Assembly (NCBI GenBank): GCA_963763755.1
Contig: CAVXQE010000006.1
Span: forward strand, 248,001-312,000
Reading direction: 5' to 3'
Length of the DNA: 64,000 nucleotides
Source: Gaiellasilicea sp963763755
GTDB taxonomy: Bacteria > Actinomycetota > Thermoleophilia > Gaiellales > Gaiellaceae
A model generated the notes under the pieces. That model was not told where the DNA came from. It ran no database searches and saw nothing but the letters and a program-made list of their open reading frames with translations. Positions 33,708 to 43,047 of this stretch are shown piece by piece (position 1 is the first letter of the stretch; each line of letters opens with the position of its first letter). The position numbers and the translations under genes are program-made.

Positions 33708-33723
33708 TTGGTCGGACGACCAA
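33708..33723. promoter_or_regulatory. TetR operator candidate between divergent genes
   Basis: TTGGTCG-GA-CGACCAA, a perfect 16-bp palindrome with 7-bp arms, sits 26 bases before the TetR start and 33 bases before the fused hydrolase-glycosyltransferase start. TAAAAT at 33725-33730, immediately beside it, is a likely -10 for the TetR gene, so repressor binding would cover both promoters. Confidence 0.7.
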
Positions 33724-33748
33724 CTAAAATAGTGGTAAGGTGCCCTGC

Positions 33749-34372
33749 ATGTCAAGTGACCTGCAGCACCGGCGTTCCGCTCGCGGTGACGCGACCAAGG
33801 AATCGATCCTCGAGGCGGCGCGCGAGTCACTGCGCGAGCAGGGGTATTCGGGCACCAGCATCCGGGCGGTCGCCGAGCGCGCCGGCGTCCAGCTGTCGCT
33901 CGTCCACTACCACTTCGGCAGCAAGCTGGCGATGCTCGTCGCCGTGCTCGAGTACGAGAACGAGAAGCTCCTCGAGCGCCAGCAGGCGCTGTTCGCGGGC
34001 CCGGAACCGTTGAGCGCGAAGTGGCGGGCAGCCTGTCGCTTCCTGGAGGACGACCTCGAGTCCGGCTACGTGCGGATCCTGTGGGAGCTGTGGGCGGCCG
34101 GGCTCGCCGACGAGCAGCTCGCGGCGCGCTGGCGTGACGCGACGGCCGGCTGGCGCCGGCTGATGGCCGACGTCTTCGAGGAGTGGTCGCAGGAGATGGG
34201 GCTCGAGCTTCCGATCTCGGCGGCCGCCGTCGCCACGCTCGTCGCGAATCTCTTCCAGGGTCTGGAGGTCGAGATCCTCGCCGGCGTCTCGGAGGCCGAG
34301 GCGCCGCACCTCGAGGTGCTCGAGGCGGTGGCGAAGCTGATCGAGGGCGTCGAGGCCCGCGCCTCCCGCTGA
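33749..34372 (+). CDS. TetR/AcrR family transcriptional regulator
   Basis: 207 residues from ATG 33749; GTG 33740 would add three. N-terminal helix-turn-helix: TKESILEAARESLREQGYSGTSIRAVAERAGVQLSLVHYHFGSKLAML, with the typical 'YHFGSK' at the end of the recognition helix. The C-terminal ligand domain (about 65-205) is helical and rich in Trp/Glu (VRILWELWAAGLADEQL). The palindrome at 33708-33723 next to its promoter is the expected self-binding site, so it probably represses both itself and the divergent fused gene until a small ligand binds. Confidence 0.93.
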   Translation: MSSDLQHRRSARGDATKESILEAARESLREQGYSGTSIRAVAERAGVQLSLVHYHFGSKLAMLVAVLEYENEKLLERQQALFAGPEPLSAKWRAACRFLEDDLESGYVRILWELWAAGLADEQLAARWRDATAGWRRLMADVFEEWSQEMGLELPISAAAVATLVANLFQGLEVEILAGVSEAEAPHLEVLEAVAKLIEGVEARASR

Positions 34373-34402
34373 CCCTGCTCCACTTCGCCATACTCACAAC
34401 CG

Positions 34403-34885
34403 ATGCGTGTCGCTGTCGCTTTCGACCACCGCGGCGTGAAGCTGCGCGAACGTCTGCTCGAGGAGCTCGACGGCCCGGGGCACGAGGTCGTCGACCTGGG
34501 CACGGACACCGACGCCAACCGGATCGACTACCCGGACAAGGCCAAGGAGCTGGGCGAGGCGATTCTCCGCGGCGAGGCGGAGCGCGGGATCCTCGTCTGC
34601 GGCTCCGGAGTCGGCGCCTCGGTCGCGGCCTGCAAGATGGCCGGGATCCGCGCGGCGATCTGCCACGACGTCTATTCGGCTCACCAGGGCGTCGAGCACG
34701 ACGACATGAACGTGCTCTGCCTGGGCTCGGAGGTTGTCGGCGCCGAGCTCGCGGTCGACCTCGTGCGCGCCTTCCTCGGCGCGCGCTTCGACGGCGGCGA
34801 GCGCTACGTGGCGCGGTTGAGAAAAGTTGAAGCAATGGAGAAGGAGATGAAAGATGGCCAAGTCACGACTGCACGAGCTCTCTGA
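34403..34885 (+). CDS. rpiB: Ribose-5-phosphate isomerase B
   Basis: 160 residues from ATG 34403. LacAB/RpiB family: MRVAVAFDHRGVKLRERLLE at the start, GTDTDANRIDYPDKAKELGEA (substrate phosphate site), and GILVCGSGVGASVAACKMAGIRAA containing the catalytic Cys region. It interconverts ribose-5-P and ribulose-5-P. The C-terminal tail EKEMKDGQVTTARAL overlaps the transaldolase gene by 32 bases, so the two are translationally linked. First gene of the pentose-phosphate operon. Confidence 0.94.
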   Translation: MRVAVAFDHRGVKLRERLLEELDGPGHEVVDLGTDTDANRIDYPDKAKELGEAILRGEAERGILVCGSGVGASVAACKMAGIRAAICHDVYSAHQGVEHDDMNVLCLGSEVVGAELAVDLVRAFLGARFDGGERYVARLRKVEAMEKEMKDGQVTTARAL

Positions 34886-35966
34886 GCAGGGCGTCAGCGT
34901 CTGGATCGACTCGCTCTCGCGCGAGATGCTCGCGACGGGCGAGCTGGCCCGGCTGATGAAGGAGGACGCGGTCGTCGGCGTCACCTCCAATCCGACGATC
35001 TTCCAGAAGGCGCTCTCCTCCGGCGATTGGTACGACGAGCGGCTCGCCGAGGTGATGAAGACCGAGGACGACCCGACCGAGATCTTCCTCGCGCTCGCGA
35101 AGCAGGACGTCCAGGACGCCTGCGACCTGCTGCGCCCTGTCTGGGACGAGGGGAAGGGCCTCGACGGCTGGGTCTCGCTCGAGGTCGACCCAACGCTCGC
35201 CTACGACCGTGAGGCGACCTTCGAGCAGGCGATCCGCTTCCACGAAGAGGTCGACCGGTCGAACCTGTTCGTCAAGATCCCGGCGACGCTGCCCGGGCTC
35301 GCCGCGATCGAGGACTGCATCGCGAAGGGCAAGCCGATCAACGTGACGCTGATCTTCTCGCTCGATCGCTACGCGGCTGTCGCCGAGGCGTACATCAAGG
35401 GGCTCGAGCGCCTCGTCGCTGCGGGCGGAGACCCGACGCTGGTTGCATCCGTCGCCAGCTTCTTCGTCTCGCGCGTCGACACGGAGGCCGATCGCCGGCT
35501 CGACGAGATCGGCGGCCAGGCGACCCGGCTGAAGGGGAAGCTCGCGATCGCCAACGCCAAGCTCGCCTACCGCCACTGGCAGGAGACGTTCGCCGGTCCA
35601 CGCTGGGAGTTCCTGGCCGGGAAGGGCGCGACGCCGCAGCGTTGCCTGTGGGCGTCGACCTCGACGAAGAACCCGGAGTACCGCGACGTGATGTACGTCG
35701 AGGATCTGATCGGGCCGCAGACGGTGAACACGATGCCGGCGGAGACGATCGTCGCCTTCCAGGATCACGGCGAGGTCGTCCCGAACACCATCACCGAGGG
35801 AGTCGCGGAGGCGCGAAAGCTGATCGAGCGGCTCGCCGAGATCGGTGTCGACTACGACGATGTCGTCGCGACGCTGGAGGCGGAAGGCGTGCAGAAGTTC
35901 GCCGACTCCTTCGAGGAGCTGCTCGACGGGATCCGGGCCAAGCGAGCACAACTAGCGACCGCGTGA
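34854..35966 (+). CDS. tal: Transaldolase
   Basis: 370 residues from ATG 34854, with AAGGAG 8 bases upstream inside rpiB. Actinobacterial-type transaldolase that moves dihydroxyacetone units. Seen: GVTSNPTIFQKALSSGDWYD, WVSLEVDPTLAYDREAT, the FVKIPATLPGLAAIEDCI strand, NVTLIFSLDRYAAVAEAYI, and CLWASTSTKNPEYRD. The Schiff-base Lys is expected in the NLFVKIPAT strand. Length matches mycobacterial Tal. Stop overlaps the pgi start (GTGA). Confidence 0.95.
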   Translation: MAKSRLHELSEQGVSVWIDSLSREMLATGELARLMKEDAVVGVTSNPTIFQKALSSGDWYDERLAEVMKTEDDPTEIFLALAKQDVQDACDLLRPVWDEGKGLDGWVSLEVDPTLAYDREATFEQAIRFHEEVDRSNLFVKIPATLPGLAAIEDCIAKGKPINVTLIFSLDRYAAVAEAYIKGLERLVAAGGDPTLVASVASFFVSRVDTEADRRLDEIGGQATRLKGKLAIANAKLAYRHWQETFAGPRWEFLAGKGATPQRCLWASTSTKNPEYRDVMYVEDLIGPQTVNTMPAETIVAFQDHGEVVPNTITEGVAEARKLIERLAEIGVDYDDVVATLEAEGVQKFADSFEELLDGIRAKRAQLATA

Positions 35967-37306
35967 CGAGTATCGTCGAGCGGATCTGGCGCTACGACGC
36001 GTCGCTCTGGACCAACTCCGGCGAGGACCGCTGGCTCGGGTGGCTCGACGTCGTCGACCGCGTCCGTCCACGCATCCACGAGCTGAACGCCTTCGCGGAG
36101 GCGGCGATCGAGCAGTTCGACGCGTTCGTCCTGCTCGGGATGGGCGGCTCCTCGCTGGCGCCGGAGGTGCTGCGGCGTGCGTTCGCCGCGGACTCCTTCC
36201 ACGTGCTCGACACGACGCATCCGGCTGCGATCAGGCGTCTCGAGAGCGATCTCGATCTGGAGCGCACCCTGTTCATCGCCTCCTCGAAGTCGGGCTCGAC
36301 GATCGAGACGCGCTCGCACCTGGAGTACTTCTGGGAGCGCACCGGCGGCCGCGGCGCCCAGTTCGCCGCGATCACCGACCCTGGCTCCGAGCTCGAACAG
36401 CTCGCGCAGGAGCGCGGATTCCGTGCGACGTTCCCGGGCGAGCCGGAGATCGGCGGGCGCTACTCGGCGCTCTCGCTGTTCGGCATCGTGCCGGCGTCGC
36501 TGATGGGCGTCGCGCTCGAGCCCTTCCTCGACCGTGCGACCGAGATGATGGAGGCGCTGCGGCTGGAGGAGGGGAATCCGGGCCTCGAGCTCGGCCTGCA
36601 ACTCGGCGAGGGCTGGCAGTCAGGGCGCGACAAGATCTGCATCGAGTCGCATCCGTCTGGCTTCGGGCTCTGGGCCGAGCAGCTCCTCGCCGAATCGACC
36701 GGCAAGCAGGGCAAGGGGCTCATCCCCGCTCCCGGAGAGTCGCCGGACGGGCCGGACCGGCAGCGCGGCGAGGTCCGCCTCCCGGATCCGTACGAGCTCG
36801 GCCAGGAGTGGCTGCGGTGGGAGTTCGCGACGGCAGTGGCGGGTCACGTGCTCGGGATCAACCCGTTCGACCAACCCGATGTCCAGGCAGCGAAGGACAA
36901 GACGAACGAGGTTCTGGCCGCCGGTGAGCCCGACGTTGCGCCTCGTGGCTCGCTCGACGAGCTGCTCGGCCAGGCGAGCGAGGGAGACTACGTCTGCATC
37001 CAGGCGTTCATCGACCCGGCCCGCGAAGGCGAGCTGGTTCCCCTCGCCGCCAAGGCCCACGAGACCGGCTGCGTCGTCACGAGCGGCCTCGGCCCGCGCT
37101 ACCTGCACTCGACGGGTCAGCTGCACAAGGGAGGGCCGAACACCGGTCTCTTCATCCAGGTCGTCGACGACACAGGAGAGGATCTCGCGATCCCGGAGCG
37201 CGACTTCGGCTTCGGCCGCCTGATTCGCTCCCAGGCCGCCGGCGACCTTGCGGCCCTGGAGGAGCGGGGCAGGCGTGTCGTGCGAATCCGATTGGAGGAC
37301 ATGTAG
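35963..37306 (+). CDS. pgi: Glucose-6-phosphate isomerase
   Basis: 447 residues from GTG 35963. Converts glucose-6-P and fructose-6-P. Compact actinobacterial form. Seen: LLGMGGSSLAPEVLRR, the sugar-phosphate loop FIASSKSGSTIETRSHLEYF, GRYSALSLFGIVPASLMG, FGLWAEQLLAESTGKQGKGLIP, and GLGPRYLHSTGQLHKGGPNTG. The isomerase domain is complete although N-terminal residues before WRYDASLWT are few compared with the 540-residue enterobacterial enzyme. Overlaps tal by 4 bases; gnd follows after 2 bases. Confidence 0.93.
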   Translation: MTSIVERIWRYDASLWTNSGEDRWLGWLDVVDRVRPRIHELNAFAEAAIEQFDAFVLLGMGGSSLAPEVLRRAFAADSFHVLDTTHPAAIRRLESDLDLERTLFIASSKSGSTIETRSHLEYFWERTGGRGAQFAAITDPGSELEQLAQERGFRATFPGEPEIGGRYSALSLFGIVPASLMGVALEPFLDRATEMMEALRLEEGNPGLELGLQLGEGWQSGRDKICIESHPSGFGLWAEQLLAESTGKQGKGLIPAPGESPDGPDRQRGEVRLPDPYELGQEWLRWEFATAVAGHVLGINPFDQPDVQAAKDKTNEVLAAGEPDVAPRGSLDELLGQASEGDYVCIQAFIDPAREGELVPLAAKAHETGCVVTSGLGPRYLHSTGQLHKGGPNTGLFIQVVDDTGEDLAIPERDFGFGRLIRSQAAGDLAALEERGRRVVRIRLEDM

Positions 37307-37308
37307 AG

Positions 37309-38199
37309 ATGCAACTGGGCATGGTCGGCCTCGGCCGGATGGGTTCCGGGATGACGAAGCGGCTCGAGGAGCACGGGCACGAGATCAAGACGTACGACCC
37401 GAACGTGCCCTCGACGGCGAAGACGCTCGGCACGCTCGCCAAGCAGCTCGACACCCCGCGGCACGTGTGGATGATGGTGCCGTCCGGCAAGATCACCGAG
37501 GACACGTTCCAGAAGCTGCTCGGCATCCTCGAGCCCGGTGACACGATCGTCGACGGCGGCAACTCCAACTTTCGCGACTCGCAGCTCCGTTACAAGGAGG
37601 CGCGCAAGCGGAAGATCTCGTTCGCCGACGTCGGCGTCTCGGGCGGAATCTGGGGCCTGGAGGTGGGCTTCTGCCTGATGGCCGGCGGTGACAAGGCGCC
37701 GCTGAAGCGCTTGAAGCCGATCTTCGAGGCGCTGGCGCCCGAGGACGGCTGGGCGCACGTCGGCCCGTCCGGCGCCGGCCACTTCACGAAGATGGTCCAC
37801 AACGGGATCGAGTACGGCCTGATGCAGGCCTACGCCGAAGGCTTCGAGCTGATGTACCACTCCGAGTTCGAGCTCGACCTGAGCGAGATCGCCGGCATCT
37901 GGCGCTACGGCTCGGTCGTCCGCTCCTGGCTGCTCGAGCTGTTGCACGCTGCGATGGAGCAGCACGGCGACCATCTCGACGACATCGCGCCGTACGTCGA
38001 GGACTCCGGCGAGGGCCGGTGGACGATCAACGAGGCGATCAACGCGAACGTGCCCGTCCCGGCGATCAGCTCCGCGCTCTTCGCCCGCTTCGCGTCGCGT
38101 CGCGAGATCGACTTCTCGGCGAAGGTGCAGGCCGCGCTGCGCAACCAGTTCGGCGGCCATGCCGTCAAGGCGACCAAGGCGGCCAAGGCCCGGCCGTGA
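37309..38199 (+). CDS. gnd: 6-phosphogluconate dehydrogenase (short, decarboxylating type)
   Basis: 296 residues from ATG 37309. Oxidises and decarboxylates 6-phosphogluconate to ribulose-5-P. Rossmann start MQLGMVGLGRMGSGM, then MMVPSGKITEDT, VDGGNSNFRDSQLRYKEA, FADVGVSGGIWGLEVGFCLM, GPSGAGHFTKMVHNGIEYG with the catalytic Lys/Asn. The single-length form (about 300 rather than 470 residues) belongs to the GndA/YqeC-like subgroup, often NAD-dependent; cofactor cannot be fixed from sequence here. Stop overlaps zwf as GTGA. Confidence 0.94.
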   Translation: MQLGMVGLGRMGSGMTKRLEEHGHEIKTYDPNVPSTAKTLGTLAKQLDTPRHVWMMVPSGKITEDTFQKLLGILEPGDTIVDGGNSNFRDSQLRYKEARKRKISFADVGVSGGIWGLEVGFCLMAGGDKAPLKRLKPIFEALAPEDGWAHVGPSGAGHFTKMVHNGIEYGLMQAYAEGFELMYHSEFELDLSEIAGIWRYGSVVRSWLLELLHAAMEQHGDHLDDIAPYVEDSGEGRWTINEAINANVPVPAISSALFARFASRREIDFSAKVQAALRNQFGGHAVKATKAAKARP

Positions 38200-39703
38200 G
38201 CGAGGCCGAGAACCCGCTCCTCGAGGGCCTGCGCCTGCGTCGCAGCGCAGACCCGTGCGCGATCGTCATCTTCGGCGCCTCCGGCGACCTGACCCGGCGA
38301 AAGATCTTTCCGGCGCTCTACTCGCTCGCGTTCCGCCGTCTGCTCCCCGAGCGGTTCGGCATCGTCGGCGTCGCGCGGACGGAACAGACGACCAAGCAGT
38401 GGATCGCCGAGATGAAGAAGGCCGTCAAGGAGCACGGACGCGACGAGCTGCGCTCGGAGGTCTGGAACGAGCTCGCGGCCGCGATGCGCTACGTCGCCAC
38501 CGACTTCGCCGACGACATGGGCGAAGACAACGTCGTCGAGGCGCTCGGCGACCTCGACGAGAAGCGAGGGACCGCGGGCAACCGGCTCTACTACCTCGCC
38601 GTCCCGCCGGCCGCTTTCGAGACGATCGTCAACAAGCTGGGCGAGCGTCGCAGCTCGGAAGGCTGGACGCGGTTGATCGTCGAGAAGCCGTTCGGTCACG
38701 ACCGCGACTCGGCTCACAAACTGAACGGGATCCTGCAAGCGCACTTCTCGGAGAACGAGGTCTTCCGGATCGACCATTACCTCGGCAAGGAAACGGTCCA
38801 GAACATGCTTGCGCTTCGGTTCGCGAACGGGATCTTCGAGCCGATCTGGAACCGCCAGTTCATCGACCACATCCAGATCACGGTCGGAGAGTCGATCGGG
38901 ATCGAGGGCCGAGCGGCGTTCTACGAGCAGGCAGGCGTGATCCGGGACATCTTCCAGAACCACCTGCTCCAGCTCGTCGCGCTGACCGCGATGGAGCCAC
39001 CGATCGATTTCACTGCCGACTCCGTCCGGAACGAGAAGGTGAAAGTGCTTCGCTCTCTGCACACGCCGGGACCGAAGTCGGTCGTCCGCGGCCAGTACGG
39101 GCGCGGCTTCAGCGACGGCAAGGAGGTGCCCGGCTACCGCGAGGAAGAGGGCGTCGCAAGCGACTCGAACACCGAGACGTTCGTCGCCGCGAAGCTGTAC
39201 GTCGACAACTGGCGCTGGGCGGACACGCCGTTCTACGTTCGCGCGGGCAAGCGGCTGCCCCGGCGCGAGACGACGATCGCGATCCAGTTCCAGCGTGCGC
39301 CCCATCCACCGTTCGCGGAGATCGCCGGGCGACGGGCTGCGGCCGAACGTGCTCCTGATCCACGTGCAGCCGGACGAGGGCGTGTCGCTCGCGATCGGCG
39401 CGAAGGTTCCCGGTGCGGGCATGTCGATCCGCACCGTGCACATGGACTTCCTCTACGGCGGGGCGTTCCGCACCGGGCTGCCCGAGGCGTATGAACGGCT
39501 GATCCTGGACGCGATGCTCGGAGACGCCACGCTCTTCACGCGCGCCGACGAGGTCGACGAGCAGTGGGCGCTGGTCGACACGCATCGTCGCCGCCTGGAA
39601 ACGCGATCGGCCGAACTTCCCCAACTATCCCGCGGGGACGTGGGGTCCCAAGTCGTCCGACGATCTGATCCACCGCGACGGCCGTAGCTGGCGACGCCAT
39701 TGA
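38196..39703 (+). CDS. zwf: Glucose-6-phosphate 1-dehydrogenase (two frameshifts)
   Basis: GTG 38196 to TGA 39703, about 502 codons once corrected. Catalyses the first oxidative pentose-phosphate step. Seen: VIFGASGDLTRRKIFPALY (NADP fold), LIVEKPFGHD, FRIDHYLGKETVQNML (active-site His and Lys), YVRAGKRLPRRET. At about 39331 (GCCGGGCGACGGG) a +1 shift is needed to reach GDGLRPNVLLIHVQPDEG. Near 39581 (ACACGCATCG) another +1 shift gives IVAAWKRDRPNFPNYPAGTW and the C-terminal DLIHRDGRSWRRH. The stop then overlaps the opcA TTG start, which supports the corrected reading. Confidence 0.92.
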
Positions 39704-40531
39704 GCATCGTTGCCGAGGTGGAGCGGCGTCTGGCGGAGCTACGCGCGAAGCACGGCGAAGGGACCCGCACCAGCGTGATGACCCACGTGGCCTGGGCGCC
39801 GCCGCAGTGGGAGGACGCGGCGCGCCGGACGCTGGCCGGGCTCGAAGCGCTGCACCCGTCGCGGACGATCTTGCTCTTCCCCGACCCGAAGCGGGCTGAC
39901 GGGGTCGACGTGCAGGTCAACCTGAAGTGCTTCGAGATCGAGGGGTCGTCCCGCGAGGTGTGCTCGGACGTGATCGAGCTCCGTCTGGGCGGGCGGCGCA
40001 CACGGGTGCCCGGCTCGATCGTCGAGCCGCTGCTCGTCACCGACCTGCCGACGTTCTGCCGCTGGCGTGGGCTGCCGCCTTGGGGGGCGCCGGAACTGGA
40101 GCAGCTCGTCGCACGTCTGCGACCGGCTCGTCGTCGACTCGTCCGAATGGCGCAACCTGCCGTCGTCCTACGGGAAGCTCGAGCAGCTCTACGACCGGAT
40201 CGCCGTCTCGGACATCGCGTGGGGTCGTGGGCTCGGCTGGCGTGCGCGTCTCGCGGAACTGTGGCCGAGTGTCAAGACGGCGAAGACGCTGTCGGTCACA
40301 GGGCCAAAGGCGGACGCGATCCTGCTCGCGGGCTGGCTGCGATCGCGGTTGAAGAAGCAGATCAAGCTGAGCCATCGGTCCGCCGCCGAGATCGAGCGCG
40401 TCGCGGTAGACGGCGAGCCGGTCGTGCCGCCGCGGGGCTGGCCGCCGAGCCCGAGCGACCTCCTCTCGGCCGAGCTCGACGTCTTCGGCCGCGACCCGAT
40501 CTACGAGGCAGCCGTCAGCGCAGCCCGCTGA
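39700..40531 (+). CDS. opcA: Glucose-6-phosphate dehydrogenase assembly protein OpcA (one frameshift)
   Basis: About 277 codons from TTG 39700 (TTGA overlap with zwf). OpcA is needed for active G6PDH in cyanobacteria and actinobacteria. First part: RTSVMTHVAWAPPQWED, TILLFPDPKRADGVD, IVEPLLVTDLPTFCRWRG. Near 40115 (GTCGCACGTCTGCGAC) one extra base moves the frame; after it CDRLVVDSSEW, RIAVSDIAWGRGLGWRARL and LVPPRGWPPSPSDLL-like sequence complete the family pattern. Overlaps the convergent IMPase gene by 17 bases. Presence next to zwf is the normal arrangement. Confidence 0.88.
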
Positions 40532-41189
40532 GGTCGAGCCGGCCGTTCGAGGAGACGGGATCGTCGAACCGTCCGCCCGCCTCCTCGAGGATCACCCCGA
40601 GTGGGGCCGAGTCCCAGACCGCGAGGCCGAGGGCGTCGACGGCCACTTCCGCTGCGCCCTCGGCGACGAGCATGTGGGCCCAGAAGTCGCCGAGGCCGCG
40701 GAGGTGCCACGCGTCCCACGCGCGCTCCGGTACGGGCCGGTCGAGCGCGTAGAGAAGCGTCGCGTCCTCGAGGCGGTCGATCGCGGAGACGTGGATTCGC
40801 TGTCCGTCCGCGTACGCGCCCTGGCCGCGTTCCGCCCACCAGCGGCGGCCGAGCGCGGGCGCCGAGACGACGGCGACGCGATCCTCGAAGGCGATCAGGG
40901 TTGCCCAGATCGGAATCCCGCGCGTGTAGTTCCGCGTCCCGTCGATCGGGTCGATGATCCAGCCAGACGAGTCGCCGCCCTCTTCCTCGCCGAGCACGGC
41001 CTCGCCGGGGCGTTCCTGCTCGATCCGTGCCCGCAGCGTCGACTCGACGAGGCGGTCGGCTTCGGACACCGGCGTCAGGTCGGGCTTCGTCTCGACCTCG
41101 AGGTCGGCGGCGCGGAAGCGCGCCATCGCGATCGTGTCGGCGTCGTCGGCGAGGGAGAGCGCGAACGCGAGGTCGTCGTCGGGCTCCAC
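40515..41189 (-). CDS. Inositol monophosphatase-family phosphatase (HisN-like candidate)
   Basis: 224 residues from GTG 41189. Lithium-sensitive phosphatase fold: metal site LGEEEGGDSSGWIIDPIDGTRNYTRG (Glu, Asp, DGT), and WDSAPLGVILEEAGGRF with the last metal Asp. DSSGWIIDPIDGTRN is a good match to actinobacterial histidinol-phosphatase HisN, but inositol or other sugar-phosphate substrates are equally possible. No histidine genes are near. Ends tail-to-tail with opcA, overlapping it by 17 bases. Confidence 0.88.
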   Translation of the reverse strand: MEPDDDLAFALSLADDADTIAMARFRAADLEVETKPDLTPVSEADRLVESTLRARIEQERPGEAVLGEEEGGDSSGWIIDPIDGTRNYTRGIPIWATLIAFEDRVAVVSAPALGRRWWAERGQGAYADGQRIHVSAIDRLEDATLLYALDRPVPERAWDAWHLRGLGDFWAHMLVAEGAAEVAVDALGLAVWDSAPLGVILEEAGGRFDDPVSSNGRLDLSGLR

Positions 41190-41198
41190 GCGGGGAGC

Positions 41199-43012
41199 CT
41201 AACGACCACCCTTGACGACCGAGAACGTCGGCTTCGAGACCTTCAGCGGCGTCGGCGTCGACCACGCCATCTGCGGGCGCTTGAGGAGCGAGTGGTTGTA
41301 GCCACGGACGCGGTAGTACCAGCTGCCCGGCTCGAGTGGGAGCAGCGACGAGGTGGCGGCTGTCACCAGCGAGCCGAGCGGCCGCCAAGGATTTGCGGAC
41401 TTGCTCCACTGGATCTCGTACTCCTGGGCGCCGAGGACCGACTCCCAGGCAACGAGTGGTGTGCCGTAGAACGAAGGGGTCGTGCGTGCGGCCGAGATCA
41501 GGCGGCCCTTGGGTGAGAGGCCGCTCGCAAAGGGACGGCTCGACGAGGTGACGACCGGCGGAGTGGCCTTGCCGAAGCGCATCACGCGACCGGACTGGCA
41601 GGCGTCCTGCGGCAACTCGGTCTCGCGATAAAAGAAGGAGACGGGTGCCGGTAGACCGCCAGGACCCGCTGCGGGGGGCGTCGCAACCTGTTCTAGCACG
41701 ACGGGAACGACAGTCCAGTAGTACCCGCCCGTGGGCCAGGCCGTATCGGGCAGGTCGACCTTTGCAGCGGTCGTCGGAGCCGCGGCAGCGGGTGCAGCGC
41801 CGGGCGTTGCGGCTGGAGCAGCTACTTCCTCGTTCGACACCGAAACGGTGCCGTCGACCATCAAGACTTTTGGTTCGGTGCCCTGGTCGAGCGTGTTCCC
41901 ACGCGCCGTCGCTATGCCGATTGAGTCCGTCGGCATCGCGAGCGACCCTGTCGTGCGAGGTGCGTACGCCGGGCTGCCGACGACGGCGCCGCGGTAGACG
42001 ATGTTGACGCAGTCCTCATCCGTCGCGATGTACACGCGGAAGAACTCGGCCGGCGCGCCGCCGTTGTAGTCCATGGGACCGCCGCTGTCACCCCTGAACA
42101 CGAAGCCGGGGCTGAGGGCATGCGCGAGACCGGGCGACGTGTCCGACTGGATGTCGGACACCGTGGCGACGTTCCCGAGCGTCCCGAGTGAGAGCGGAGG
42201 CTGCACGTCGGTGTAGATCGGGCTCCACGGGCCATACGTCGTCACGGGCAGCCCGGAGACGACCTCACCGTAGAGCTTGCGCTGGGCACGAACGCGGAAC
42301 TGGATCGAGCCCGTGAAGAAGGGGTTCGTGCGGTGGAACGTGTACAGGTCGCGCGCGTCGGCGACATTCGTCGTTGTCATGAACGTCTTCTTGGCTCCGT
42401 AGAGCCACACCTGGTAGGCCGTCGCTCCTTCGACCGGCGACCAGCGGACGAGTCCCGGATGCGTGCTGTTGAGATCCTTCGGGATGCTCGACCAGCGGAT
42501 GTTGAATCCATAAGGGTCGCTCCAGGAGGTGACGCCCTTGCTCGTGATTGCGCGGACGTGTGCGTAGAGGGCGTAGGGCGAGCCGGTGATCCAGGGCAAC
42601 GCGAGATCGATGGAGACGGTCGGCGAGCGCAGGTTCGCGTAGAGCTTTGCCAGCTTGGCAGCGGCGGTCTCCGCGGTCGGTGCAGGGGTCGCGGGGGTAG
42701 CGGTTGTCGTGCGTGGTCGTCGGTTCGACGAATTCGTCGTTCGCGTTCGACCAGACGATCGAGCTCTCGGTGAACGACTTGCTGGTCGCGAGCTCGAACT
42801 CGTAGCGGATCGCGCCGCGGACGGGGTGCCACGCAAAGGAGGGTGTGCGGTCGAATTCGTGCTTCACGGGCTCGTCGGTGCGCAGGAGGAAGGCCGTCAG
42901 CCCCTGGGGCGTGATGCGCCGGCCGGTCGATGCGCGCTTCGGCGACGCCGCTGAGCGCGAGCGCGAGCACGCCGAGAACGGCGAGCAGAAGAAGACGACG
43001 GACCGCAAGCAT
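41199..43012 (-). CDS. Secreted protein with fibronectin-III-like repeats (two frameshifts)
   Basis: ATG 43012 opens a signal peptide (MLAVRRLLLLAVLGVLALAL...AEA). A +1 shift near 42925 leads to RRITPQGLTAFLLRTDEPVK and the first repeat FAWHPVRGAIRYEFELATS. A second near 42710 leads to AKLYANLRSPTVSIDLALPW. Later repeats read LVRWSPVEGATAYQVWLYG and LVAWESVLGAQEYEIQWSKS. Each has the 'W-x-x-V-x-G-A-x-x-Y-x-x-x' pattern of FN3 domains, and SWYYRVRGYN is the typical end strand. About 600 residues, exported, probably extracellular or wall-bound. Function not known; FN3-type repeats usually mediate binding. Confidence 0.75.
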
Positions 43013-43047
43013 CACCCGGTCTTCATCGGCCGCAGCAGCGGGAAGCT

